Source: DASQFQ01 sp963811595 (GTDB lineage Bacteria > Actinomycetota > Thermoleophilia > Solirubrobacterales > Solirubrobacteraceae). Taken from it: 64,000 bases of DNA. A program made the position numbers and the translations under genes. Under the pieces are notes generated by a model. That model did no database searches. It worked only from the letters and a program-made list of their open reading frames with translations, and was not told the DNA's origin. The stretch is from contig CAWERW010000002.1 in NCBI GenBank assembly GCA_963811595.1, positions 372,001-436,000 on the forward strand. The letters run 5' to 3'. This document shows, piece after piece, positions 54,047 through 62,193 of this stretch. How positions within the stretch are numbered: the first letter of the stretch is position 1; each line of letters opens with the position of its first letter.

Positions 54047-54056
54047 GGTTAACCGT
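54047..54056. promoter_or_regulatory. CGGTTAACCG palindrome upstream of the secreted wall hydrolase
   Basis: Perfect 10-bp palindrome in the 229-bp AT-richer divergent gap (53932-54160), about 105 bases before the TTG start. Shares the GGTTAACC core with the site at 846-855. The rest of this gap holds no visible gene; a CTCAG.GCG / CGC.CTGAG pairing at 54083-54126 suggests some leader structure. Confidence 0.35.
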
Positions 54057-54160
54057 TCTCTAATTGCAAAGGCACAAGACCCTCAGTAGCGTGACCCGCC
54101 TGTCCCGGGGCCGCGCGAACGCTGAGCAAATGCGTAGAAACGCGCGAGGGGACGCGTAAC

Positions 54161-56671
54161 TTGAGAATGAGAAGACGGAACGGGATCATCGCGGTGATCG
54201 TGGCCACGGTTGGCTTCGGCGTCGTCGCGCTCCCAGCCTCGGCCGAGCTGCACTCCGTGACCGTCGTGCTCGTCACGGGCGAGCGCATCACGCGCACCGT
54301 CGATGTGGCGCCCGGCACGCCCGCCAGCCAGATCCAGGTTCCCGGCATCTCCGGCGTGATCGCGCAGATCATCGATCACGGCCCGATCGCCACGCCGACG
54401 CCGAACGCCCCCGCGCCCACCCTCCCGGTCCCCACCGTCCCCAGCGTCCCCGGCGCGCCGAAGCCGACCTCGACGCCGACGCCCGACGGCAACGAGTCCC
54501 CCGGCGCCCCCAACCGCGAGCAGCCCGGCGCCGACAAGAACAAGAAGGACCCGGGCGCCTCCGCGGGCGCGCCCGCGAAGAACAAGCAGTTCAAGGCCGG
54601 CAACCTGAACAGCAAGAAGCTCGTCACCGAGCTCGAGCGCGAGGCCAAGAAGAAGGCGCGCGCGAAGCAGCCCGGCCGCGCGCTCGACGGCTCGCCGACG
54701 CTCGACAACCCGACGTTCTCGCTGGCGCTGCCCGGCGCCGCGCCGATCGGCGTCCCGAACTTCTTCATCGACAAGTTCCGGATCCCGCCGTTCCTGCTCC
54801 CGCTCTACCAGGCCGCCGGCATCGAGTACGGCGTGCGCTGGGAGGTGCTGGCCGCGATCAACGAGATCGAGACCGACTACGGCCGCAACCTCAACGTCTC
54901 CTCCGCCGGCGCCCTGGGCTGGATGCAGTTCATGCCGGCGACGTGGAAGGCCTACGGCGTCGACGCCAACAAGGACAAGCTCAAGGACCCGTACAACCCG
55001 GCCGACGCGATCTTCGCCGCCGCCCGCTACCTCAAGGCCGCCGGCGCCGAGCAGGACCTGCGCAAGGCGATCTTCGCCTACAACCACGCCGACTGGTACG
55101 TCGACTCCGTCCTCATGCGCGCGCGCCTGATCGGCGGGCTGCCGTCCAACCTCGTCGGCTCGCTCACGGGTCTGACGCAGGGCCACTTCCCCGTCGCCGC
55201 CAAGGCCACGTACGCCGACGACCTCTCCGAGGCCGACGCGAAGAAGTTCGGCAAGCGCTCGCGCAAGGCCGGTAACCGTGCACTCGTGGTCGACGGTTCG
55301 AAGCACCGTCGCGGGATCAAGGTCTTCGCCCGCCGCGGCGCCCCCGTGGTCGCGGTCAACGACGGCCGCATCGTGCGCATCGGGCGCTCGAAGCGCCTTG
55401 GCCGCTTCGTCCAGCTGCAGGACGTCTACGGCAACACCTACACGTACGCGCGCCTGGCCAAGGTCGCGAAGAACTTCCCCGCGCCGAAGCAGCGCACGAC
55501 GACGCGCAAGCAGGTCGCGCGTGAGCTCGAGCTGCCGGCCAAGGACGCCAAGCCGAACGCGCCCGCCTCCGCCACCACGGTCAAGGCGAGCAAGCGCAAG
55601 GCCGTCAAGCGCAGCGCCGCCCCGAACCGCAAGGTCGTGCGCAAGGCGATCACGTCCAAGCAGCGCCTGTTCGCCAACCCCGCCCGCCCGCGCGCCGGGC
55701 GCGCCGGCGGCGAGCAGCAGCTGTTCGAGCGCACCGGCAAGATCGACGGCGGCTCGACGTTCAAGGGCTACTTCAGCAAGGTCTTCGGCCTCAACCGCAA
55801 GGACGTCCGGATCAAGCGCCTGCGCCCGGGCTCGCGCGTCGTCGCCGGCACGATCCTCGGCCGCATCGGGCAGACCTCGAGCGCGAAGGCCCCCCACGTG
55901 CTGTTCGAGATCCGGCCCGCCGGCCGCGGCGCCCCGCGCATCGACCCGAAGCCGATCCTCGACGGCTGGAAGCTGCTCGAGTCGACGGCCATCTACCGCG
56001 CCGCCGGCAAGAACCCGTTCTTCGGCCCCGACGCCAAGCAGCCGACGATCGGCCAGATCCTGCTGATGAGCAAGGAGGCGCTGGTCCAGCACACGCTCTC
56101 CAACCCGCGCATCGAGTTCTACTCCTGCGGGCGCAGCGACGTCCGTACCGGGCAGATCGACCGCCGCGTGCTGGCCACGCTCGAGTTCCTCGCCGCGTCG
56201 GGCATGCGGCCGACCGTGACGTCGCTGCGGTGCGGCCACGGCTTCCTGACCGCGTCGGGCAACGTCTCCCAGCACTCGTCGGGCAACGCCGTCGACATCG
56301 CGAAGATCAACGGCATCCCGATCCTCGGCAACCAGGGCGAGGGCTCGATCACCGAGCTCGCGGTGCGCCGCCTGCTGACGCTGCAGGGGACGATGAAGCC
56401 CGACCAGATCATCACGCTGATGGAGTTCGAGGGCGCGGACAACACGTACGCGATGGGCGACCACCACGACCACATCCACATCGGCTGGAAGCCGCTGTTC
56501 GGGACCAACTCGAAGGCCGCGAAGCAGGTCAACGCCGTGCTGAAGCCCAACCAGTGGATCAAGCTGATCGACCGGCTCGAGGACATCGACAACCCGACGG
56601 TGCGCCTCAAGCCCTCCAAGCACGCGCTGAAGGTCACCGAGCGCGCCTCCGAGGCGCATCGCGGCGAGTAG
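54161..56671 (+). CDS. Large secreted peptidoglycan hydrolase: lytic transglycosylase, degenerate M23, and DHHDHIHIGW-type C-terminal domain
   Basis: 836 residues from TTG 54161 (GAGGGG site 9 bases upstream). Signal peptide about 1-28 ending PASA. Pro-rich linker about 75-140. Lytic transglycosylase domain about 205-315 (RWEVLAAINEIETDYGRNLN with catalytic Glu, GALGWMQFMPATWKAYGVD). Then an M23-like beta domain in two pieces (HRRGIKVFARRGAPVVAVND, and KAPHVLFEIRPAG) split by a basic insert; the usual HxGxD ligand Asp is Lys. The C-terminal domain (SQHSSGNAVDIAKIN, GDHHDHIHIGW) resembles M15-like zinc peptidases. It acts on the wall outside the cell. Confidence 0.82.
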   Translation: MRMRRRNGIIAVIVATVGFGVVALPASAELHSVTVVLVTGERITRTVDVAPGTPASQIQVPGISGVIAQIIDHGPIATPTPNAPAPTLPVPTVPSVPGAPKPTSTPTPDGNESPGAPNREQPGADKNKKDPGASAGAPAKNKQFKAGNLNSKKLVTELEREAKKKARAKQPGRALDGSPTLDNPTFSLALPGAAPIGVPNFFIDKFRIPPFLLPLYQAAGIEYGVRWEVLAAINEIETDYGRNLNVSSAGALGWMQFMPATWKAYGVDANKDKLKDPYNPADAIFAAARYLKAAGAEQDLRKAIFAYNHADWYVDSVLMRARLIGGLPSNLVGSLTGLTQGHFPVAAKATYADDLSEADAKKFGKRSRKAGNRALVVDGSKHRRGIKVFARRGAPVVAVNDGRIVRIGRSKRLGRFVQLQDVYGNTYTYARLAKVAKNFPAPKQRTTTRKQVARELELPAKDAKPNAPASATTVKASKRKAVKRSAAPNRKVVRKAITSKQRLFANPARPRAGRAGGEQQLFERTGKIDGGSTFKGYFSKVFGLNRKDVRIKRLRPGSRVVAGTILGRIGQTSSAKAPHVLFEIRPAGRGAPRIDPKPILDGWKLLESTAIYRAAGKNPFFGPDAKQPTIGQILLMSKEALVQHTLSNPRIEFYSCGRSDVRTGQIDRRVLATLEFLAASGMRPTVTSLRCGHGFLTASGNVSQHSSGNAVDIAKINGIPILGNQGEGSITELAVRRLLTLQGTMKPDQIITLMEFEGADNTYAMGDHHDHIHIGWKPLFGTNSKAAKQVNAVLKPNQWIKLIDRLEDIDNPTVRLKPSKHALKVTERASEAHRGE

Positions 56672-56705
56672 CGGGAGCAGGGCGGCGGGCCGCCACTTCT
56701 CCTTC

Positions 56706-57530
56706 GTGCAGTGGGAGTTCGCCGGGCGGCTCGGCCCGGAGGCGGGCCGCTACGTGGTCCGCCGCTTCGCCGGCGACGACCCGCGGCACGTCGTGGTCAT
56801 CGGCGGGCTGGAGGCGCCGCGGCGGCGGCGCCGGGCGCTCGGGCGCCCGCGGACGCGCGACGCGGACCCGGGGGCCGGCGTGGCGCCCGTCGAGGTGTCG
56901 CGGGCGACGGTGATCACGACCGATCCGCTGCCCGAGGATGGCGCGCGGGCGTGGCTCGAGGAGGCCATGGGCGACAGCGAGGCGACGGTCGGCGCCGCGC
57001 TGGCGCTGCTCAACCGCACGATCCACGGGCACCGGCTGTCGGCGGGCGACGCCTACGTGAGCGAGGTGCGGGCGGAGCAGGCGCTGGCGACCCGGATCGG
57101 GTACGGCTCGGGCGAGCAGGTCGCCGACGGCGACTGGGAGCAGGCGCGCGAGCTGCCGCCGCCGCGCGAGAAGCGCTCGATGCTCACGCCGCAGCAGCGG
57201 CTGGCCGCGTTGCTGTCGGGGCGCGACGTCGCGCTGGCGTGCGAGGAGCTCGCGCTGCGAGCGCGGCTGGACCTGGATCAGGGGCGCGAGCGCGAGGCGG
57301 CGCTGCAGCTGTCGCTCGCGCTCGACACGGCGCTCGCCGAGCTCGAGGGCTGGCGCGGCACCGCGTCGGTGGCTCGCCGGCTCGACGAGCTGCCCGCCCA
57401 CCGCGAGGCCGTGGCGGCGGCCGCGGCGGCGGCGCTGCAGGGCGGGCTCCAGCCGGAGCAGACGGAAGCGGTCGCGGCGGCGCTGGCGCGGCTCGAGGCG
57501 ACGCTGCGGGCGCGGGCGGCGGAGGCGTGA
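56706..57530 (+). CDS. Hypothetical protein, 274 residues
   Basis: GTG 56706 gives MQWEFAGRLGPEAGRYVVRR, followed by HVVVIGGLEAPRRRRRALGR. The middle (TVGAALALLNRTIHGHRLSA) and the Ala-rich, helical C-terminal half (REREAALQLSLALDTALAEL) have no motif I recognise. The protein is soluble with no signal peptide. It follows the wall hydrolase by 34 bases and overlaps the O-methyltransferase start (GTGA), so it is probably translated with that enzyme. Confidence 0.65.
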   Translation: MQWEFAGRLGPEAGRYVVRRFAGDDPRHVVVIGGLEAPRRRRRALGRPRTRDADPGAGVAPVEVSRATVITTDPLPEDGARAWLEEAMGDSEATVGAALALLNRTIHGHRLSAGDAYVSEVRAEQALATRIGYGSGEQVADGDWEQARELPPPREKRSMLTPQQRLAALLSGRDVALACEELALRARLDLDQGREREAALQLSLALDTALAELEGWRGTASVARRLDELPAHREAVAAAAAAALQGGLQPEQTEAVAAALARLEATLRARAAEA

Positions 57531-58225
57531 GCGGCTCGATCTCGGGCGGGACGCCGGAGTTCGGCTGGGTCGCGGTCGACGAGTACTTCGCGGCCGAGCT
57601 GCTGCCGGACCAGGCGGACTTCGACGCGCTGCTCGCGGCGAACGGCGCTGCCGGGCTCCCCGCCATCGACGTCTCCGCCGCCCAGGGCGCGCTGCTCGGC
57701 CTGCTCGTCCGCCTGACCGGCGCGAGCTCGGTGCTCGAGGTGGGCACGCTCGGCGGCTACTCGACGCTCTGGCTCGCCCGCGCCCTGCCGCCCGGCGGCC
57801 GGATCGTCACGCTCGAGGTCGACCCGCACCATGCGCGGGTCGCGCGCGACAACCTCGACCGGGCCGGGGTCGGCGGGAGCGTCTACGTCGTGGTGGGCCC
57901 CGCGCTCGACACGCTGCCCGGCCTCACGGGGCCGTTCGACCTCGTCTTCATCGACGCCGACAAGCAGCACAGCGCGGACTACGTCGAGCTGGCGCTGCCG
58001 CTGTGCCGGCCGGGTGCGCTGATCGTGGTCGACAACGTCGTGCGGCGCGGCGCGCTGGCCGACGCGGGCTCGGACGACCCGAAGGTGGTCGGCTCGCGCC
58101 GCGTCGTCGAGCTCGTCGGCGCGCACCCGCAGCTCGAGGCGACCGGCCTGCAGACCGTGGGCGCCAAGGGCTGGGACGGGATGGTGCTCGCGCTCGTGCG
58201 TCAAGGTCCCCGGAACGGGGCATGA
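57527..58225 (+). CDS. SAM-dependent O-methyltransferase, family 3 (COMT-like)
   Basis: 232 residues from GTG 57527. Motif I VLEVGTLGGYSTLWLARALP, GRIVTLEVDPHHARVARDNL, metal-site FDLVFIDADKQHSADYVELA and LIVVDNVVRRGALAD match metal-dependent catechol/caffeoyl-CoA O-methyltransferases. The substrate is unknown. The gene is followed by 38 bases and then the binding-protein lipoprotein gene. Confidence 0.88.
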   Translation: MSGSISGGTPEFGWVAVDEYFAAELLPDQADFDALLAANGAAGLPAIDVSAAQGALLGLLVRLTGASSVLEVGTLGGYSTLWLARALPPGGRIVTLEVDPHHARVARDNLDRAGVGGSVYVVVGPALDTLPGLTGPFDLVFIDADKQHSADYVELALPLCRPGALIVVDNVVRRGALADAGSDDPKVVGSRRVVELVGAHPQLEATGLQTVGAKGWDGMVLALVRQGPRNGA

Positions 58226-58263
58226 TCCCCCGACGGGAACGGCAGTCGAAGGGGAGGCAGAGC

Positions 58264-59241
58264 ATGGGCAGGCACCTTGGGATCGCGGCGCTGGTGTGCG
58301 CCGCGTTGGTGGGCGGTTGCGGCGGGGATGACGAGGAGGCGGCCTCGGGCGAGGGCGGCACCACGAAGGTGAAGGTGGGCGTGCTGCCGATCGCCAACGC
58401 CGCGCCGCTCTACATCGCGCGCGACCAGGGCTACTTCAAGGAGGAGGGGATCGAGATCGAGCCGCAGCTCGCGCAGGGCGGCGCCGAGCTCGTGACGAGC
58501 CTCGTGGCGGGCGAGTCGCAGTTCGCCTTCCTCGGCTACGTCCCGGTGATCGTGGGGCGCGCCAAGAACCTCCCGATCAAGGTGATCGCCAACGCCGACA
58601 ACGGCGCCGAGACGCCGGAGAAGGAGTGGCAGGTGATCATGTCCGCCAAGGGCTCGGACATCCGCGAGCCGAAGGACCTCGAGGGCAAGACGATCGCGAT
58701 CAACGCCGTCAAGGGCGTCGGTGAGGTCACGGTGAAGGCGGCACTGGAGGCCGAGGGCGCGGACCCGGACTCGATCAAGATCCTCGAGATCCCGTTCCCC
58801 GAGATGCCGGCCGCGCTGGAGAAGGGGCGCGTCGACGCGATCTGGGCGCCCGAGCCGTTCCTCACCCAGGTGCTCGGCGCCGGCGGGAACGAGGTGCTTC
58901 CCGTCTACCAGTCGCTGGGGCCGCTGTTCCCGAACGGCGCCTACGCCACCACCGACGAGTACATCGCGAAGAACGAGAAGGTCGTCGAGGGCTTCGCCCG
59001 GGCCATCAACAAGGCGCTGAAGTACGCCACCGACAACCCGGAGGAGGCGCGCAAGACGATCACCACGTTCACCAAGATCCCGCCGGACGTGGTGGAGAAG
59101 ATCCGGCTCCCGCTGTGGCCGACGGAGATCGACCAGGAGCAGGTCACCGACCTGATCGGCTACACGCAGAAGTACGGCGTGATCGAGGAGACGTTCCCGG
59201 TCGAGGACATGATCTGGGAAGGCGCGACCGCAGAGGACTGA
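58264..59241 (+). CDS. ABC transporter substrate-binding lipoprotein (NMT1/SsuA-like)
   Basis: 325 residues from ATG 58264 with GGGGAGG upstream. Lipoprotein signal with lipobox LVGGC (Cys near residue 19) and a DDEE linker. The binding core VKVGVLPIANAAPLYIARDQ, GYFKEEGIEIEPQLAQGGAE and FAFLGYVPVIVGRAKN is typical of the SsuA/NitT/THI5 group that binds sulfonates, nitrate or pyrimidine precursors. No permease or ATPase gene is next to it here; a MetE-like gene begins 1 base after its stop. Confidence 0.85.
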   Translation: MGRHLGIAALVCAALVGGCGGDDEEAASGEGGTTKVKVGVLPIANAAPLYIARDQGYFKEEGIEIEPQLAQGGAELVTSLVAGESQFAFLGYVPVIVGRAKNLPIKVIANADNGAETPEKEWQVIMSAKGSDIREPKDLEGKTIAINAVKGVGEVTVKAALEAEGADPDSIKILEIPFPEMPAALEKGRVDAIWAPEPFLTQVLGAGGNEVLPVYQSLGPLFPNGAYATTDEYIAKNEKVVEGFARAINKALKYATDNPEEARKTITTFTKIPPDVVEKIRLPLWPTEIDQEQVTDLIGYTQKYGVIEETFPVEDMIWEGATAED

Positions 59242-59242
59242 C

Positions 59243-60373
59243 ATGGCACATCGAACCTCACCCCCATTCCGCGGCGACCACGTCGGCAGCCTGCTCCGCC
59301 CGGGGCGACTGCGCCAGGCGCGCGCCGACCACAAGGCCGGCACGATCGACGACGCCGAGCTGCGCGCCGTCGAGGACGACGCGATCCGCGAGGTCGTCGC
59401 GCAGCAGCGCGACGTCGGGCTCCAGGACGCCACCGACGGCGAGTTCCGCCGCACCTCGTGGCACATGGACTTCATCTACTCGCTCGAGGGCGTCAGCCAG
59501 GTCGAGGGCGAGAGCCTGCACGTCCAGTTCCGCAACGAGGAGGGCGAGTACGACTACGCGCCGCCCGCCATGCGGGTGGACGGCAGGATCGCCCTGCCGG
59601 GCGACGGCCCGGTCTTCGGCGACGCGTTCTCGTTCCTGCGCGAGACGGTGCAGGACGGCGTCACGCCCAAGCTCACGATCCCGTCGCCGAGCATGGTCCA
59701 TTACCGCGGCGGCAACTCCTCGATCGACGAGTCGACCTACCCCGACATCGACGAGTTCTGGTCTGACCTGACGGCCGCGTACGGCGAGCAGGCGAAGCGC
59801 GTGCACGCGCTCGGCTGCCGCTACCTGCAGCTCGACGACACGAGCCTCGCGTACATCAACGACCCGGCGCAGCGCGCGCACATCGAGTCGATCGGCGGCG
59901 ACCCCGACCACCTGCACGAGCAGTACATCGCCAACATCAACCGCGCGCTGGCGGGCAAGCCGGACGATCTCGCGATCACCACCCACCTGTGCCGCGGCAA
60001 CAACCAGTCGATGTGGGCGGCCGAGGGCGGCTACGACTTCGTGGCCGAGGCGCTGTTCGGCGACCTGAACGTCGACGGCTTCTTCCTCGAGTACGACGAC
60101 GAGCGCTCCGGCACGTTCGAGCCGCTGCGCTTCGTCCCGAAGGGCAAGCAGGTCGTGCTCGGCCTCGTCACGACCAAGCGGCCGCAGCTCGAGGACAAGG
60201 ACATGCTCAAGCGCCGGATCGAGGAGGCGTCGCAGTACGTCGACGTCGACCAGCTGTGCATCTCCGGCCAGTGCGGCTTCTCCTCCACCGAGGAGGGCAA
60301 CAAGCTCACGATCGACGACCAGCTCGCCAAGCTGCGGCTGATCGTGGAGGTCGCCGACGAAGTGTGGGGTTAG
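59243..60373 (+). CDS. MetE-like cobalamin-independent methyltransferase domain protein (YxjG/YxjH type)
   Basis: 376 residues corresponding to the C-terminal catalytic barrel of MetE. FRGDHVGSLLRPGRLRQAR, DGEFRRTSWHMDFIYSLEG, the zinc ligands His and Cys in THLCRGN, and Cys in ISGQCGFSSTEEGNKLTIDD are visible. YxjG/YxjH-type proteins move a methyl group from a thiol donor to homocysteine or act in sulfur salvage. Starts 1 base after the binding lipoprotein gene, so the imported ligand may be a methylated sulfur compound. Convergent with the Fur gene, overlapping by 4 bases. Confidence 0.85.
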   Translation: MAHRTSPPFRGDHVGSLLRPGRLRQARADHKAGTIDDAELRAVEDDAIREVVAQQRDVGLQDATDGEFRRTSWHMDFIYSLEGVSQVEGESLHVQFRNEEGEYDYAPPAMRVDGRIALPGDGPVFGDAFSFLRETVQDGVTPKLTIPSPSMVHYRGGNSSIDESTYPDIDEFWSDLTAAYGEQAKRVHALGCRYLQLDDTSLAYINDPAQRAHIESIGGDPDHLHEQYIANINRALAGKPDDLAITTHLCRGNNQSMWAAEGGYDFVAEALFGDLNVDGFFLEYDDERSGTFEPLRFVPKGKQVVLGLVTTKRPQLEDKDMLKRRIEEASQYVDVDQLCISGQCGFSSTEEGNKLTIDDQLAKLRLIVEVADEVWG

Positions 60374-60780
60374 TCGGCGGCGCAGGCGGCGCAGCGCCCG
60401 CGCACGGTGATCTCGGCGCCGTAGGCCTCGGCGCCGAGGTCGCGCGCAGCGGCGACGGCGGGGCCGAGCTCGACGTCGGCGTCGAGGTCCTCGACGGCGC
60501 CGCAGACCGTGCACACGAGGTGGTGGTGCGGCCGCGTCCGCGGATCGAAGCGCACGGCGCGGCCGGCCTGCACGCGATTCGCGAGCCCGAGGTCGGACAG
60601 CAGCTCGAGCGCGGCGTAGACGGTCGGGAGCGAGACGCCGGGCACGGTCCCGTGCACCCGCGCGAGGACCTCTTCGGCGGTGCTGTGCCGCCCCAGGGCC
60701 TGCAGCGCGCCGTGGACGGCGAGCCGCTGCGGGGTGACGCGCATGCCGCGCGCGCGCAGGGTGTCGGTTAGGTCGGCCAT
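60370..60780 (-). CDS. Fur-family metalloregulator
   Basis: 136 residues. Winged helix RGMRVTPQRLAVHGALQALG and GVSLPTVYAALELLSDLGLA; His-rich metal site TRPHHHLVCTVCGAVEDLD; structural zinc CxxC pairs CTVC and CAAC (GRCAACAAD). This could be Fur, PerR or Zur; the short C-terminal part and neighbouring iron exporter favour an iron or peroxide sensor. It probably binds the dyad at 60792-60826 in the divergent promoter. Confidence 0.88.
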   Translation of the reverse strand: MADLTDTLRARGMRVTPQRLAVHGALQALGRHSTAEEVLARVHGTVPGVSLPTVYAALELLSDLGLANRVQAGRAVRFDPRTRPHHHLVCTVCGAVEDLDADVELGPAVAAARDLGAEAYGAEITVRGRCAACAAD

Positions 60781-60791
60781 ATTCGGCTTGC

Positions 60792-60838
60792 CTAACTATA
60801 ATACCTTGCTCGTTATTACAAGTTAGTTGCGATAGAAT
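60792..60838. promoter_or_regulatory. Divergent promoter with CTAACT...AGTTAG operator
   Basis: CTAACT (60792-60797) and AGTTAG (60821-60826) form perfect 6-bp arms of a 35-bp AT-rich dyad; inner positions TATAATA and TATTACA partly match PerR/Fur-type boxes. TAGAAT (60833-60838) is a likely -10 for the plus-strand gene, whose ATG at 60847 would then be leaderless. Confidence 0.55.
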
Positions 60839-60846
60839 CCGAGCGG

Positions 60847-61350
60847 ATGCTCTCGGACATCTCGCTGACCCACTGGAAGGAGGCCGACGACCGCTCGCGG
60901 GTGCTGCAGGTCGTGCAGCCGGGCCTGATCGGGCTGATCGACGGCACGCTCTCCACGCTCGCTCCGATCTTCGCCGCCGCCTACGTCTCGGGCTCGCGGG
61001 CGGCGCTGCTCGTCGGCCTGGCGGCCGCGCTCGGCGCCGCGATCTCGATGGGCCTGTCGGAGGCGCTGTCCGACGACGGCTCGCTCACCGGCCGGGGCGC
61101 CGCGTGGACCCGCGGCGCGATCACCGGCTTCGCCACCTTCGTCGGCGGCAGCGCGCATGCGCTCCCCTTCCTGATCGCCGACGTCTCGACCGCGCTGCTC
61201 GTCGCCTACGTCGTGGTCAGCTTCGAGCTCGTCGCGATCGCGTACGTGCGCAAGCGCTTCCTCCGGGTCTCGATGCGGCTCAGCCTCATCCAGGTCACGC
61301 TCGGCGGCATCGTGATCGCGCTCGTCGGCGTGATCCTCGGCCACGCCTAG
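60847..61350 (+). CDS. VIT/CCC1-family membrane protein, probable iron or manganese exporter
   Basis: 167 residues with about five membrane helices. GLIGLIDGTLSTLAPIFAAA, AAALGAAISMGLSEALSDDG and GFATFVGGSAHALPFLIAD resemble the VIT1/CCC1 module that forms the C-terminal part of MbfA, a bacterial iron exporter. It lacks the N-terminal erythrin/ferritin-like part of MbfA. Divergent from a Fur-family regulator with a shared operator, which supports metal efflux. Confidence 0.75.
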   Translation: MLSDISLTHWKEADDRSRVLQVVQPGLIGLIDGTLSTLAPIFAAAYVSGSRAALLVGLAAALGAAISMGLSEALSDDGSLTGRGAAWTRGAITGFATFVGGSAHALPFLIADVSTALLVAYVVVSFELVAIAYVRKRFLRVSMRLSLIQVTLGGIVIALVGVILGHA

Positions 61351-61365
61351 TACCGTCTCGCGGCC

Positions 61366-61443
61366 ATGGACCTGCTTCTCGTCTGCCTGATCGTCGTGAT
61401 CGTCTGCTTCACCGCGGGCGCGTACCTCGCCGGCCACAACTAG
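61366..61443 (+). CDS. 25-residue single-span membrane mini-protein
   Basis: ATG 61366 to TAG 61443: MDLLLVCLIVVIVCFTAGAY, then LAGHN. Almost entirely one membrane helix with two Cys. It starts 15 bases after the VIT-type exporter stop, so it may be a small partner subunit, or a chance ORF. No family is recognised. No strong ribosome site is seen. Confidence 0.4.
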   Translation: MDLLLVCLIVVIVCFTAGAYLAGHN

Positions 61444-62193
61444 CTAGAGCGCGGCGACGACCGCCTCGAGCTCGGCGACCACGTCCCCGCCGAGGCGCAC
61501 CGCTGCGCGCTCGTCGTACTGCGTCGCCCCCTGCGTGACGATCGCCAGCGCGCCGCCGGCCCGCAGCGTCACCGACGGCAGCCCGGCCACGGGGTAGACC
61601 TCGAGCGACGAGCCCACGCACAGCAGCAGGTCGGCCCGCTCGGCGAGGTCCTCCGCGCGCGCCATCGCGTCGGCCGGCAGGAACTCGCCGAACAGCACGA
61701 CGTCGGGCTTCAGCGGGTGCCCGCAGTCGCAGCGCGGGACGCCCACGGGATCGTCGGCGAGGCGCGCGCGGGTCTCCTCCAGCGGGTACTGCCGCAGGCA
61801 CTCCAGGCACGAGGAGTGCGAGATCGACCCGTGGACCTCGACGAGCTCGCGGGTGCCCGCCGCCTCGTGCAGGCCGTCGATGTTCTGCGTGATGACCGCC
61901 TCGAGCAGCCCGCGCCGCTCGAGCTCGGCGAGCGCGACGTGCGCCGGGTTCGGCCGCTTCTCGCGCAGCTTCGTGAAGCGATCGCCGTAGAACTGCCAGA
62001 AGCGCTCGGGGTCGCGGCGGAAGACGTCGATGTGCGCGACCTCCATCGGGTCGACGTTCTCCCACAGCCCGGTCCCGGGCGAGCGGAAGTCCGGGATCCC
62101 CGATGGCACGGAGATCCCGGCGCCCGTCAGCGCCGCCACCGTGCCGGCCGAGCGGATCAGCTCGGCCAGCGCGGCGGGGTCGCTGCTGCTCAC
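61444..62193 (-). CDS. SIR2-family NAD-dependent protein deacylase
   Basis: 249 residues from GTG 62193. NAD-binding LTGAGISVPSGIPDFRSPGT, catalytic His in VEVHGSISHSSCLECLRQYP with the first zinc CxxC there and CDCGHPLKPDVVLFGE for the second pair, TQNIDGLHEAAGT and CVGSSLEVYPVAGLP. It removes acyl groups from protein lysines. It overlaps the hydratase gene (GTGA), so it is coupled to acyl-CoA metabolism, a sensible place for a deacylase. Confidence 0.92.
   Translation of the reverse strand: MSSSDPAALAELIRSAGTVAALTGAGISVPSGIPDFRSPGTGLWENVDPMEVAHIDVFRRDPERFWQFYGDRFTKLREKRPNPAHVALAELERRGLLEAVITQNIDGLHEAAGTRELVEVHGSISHSSCLECLRQYPLEETRARLADDPVGVPRCDCGHPLKPDVVLFGEFLPADAMARAEDLAERADLLLCVGSSLEVYPVAGLPSVTLRAGGALAIVTQGATQYDERAAVRLGGDVVAELEAVVAAL

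Noticed and set aside
53932..54160. ydaO-type c-di-AMP riboswitch before the wall hydrolase
   Set aside because: Expected from biology, but I could not align the conserved core; only a weak pairing is visible. An Infernal search would decide.
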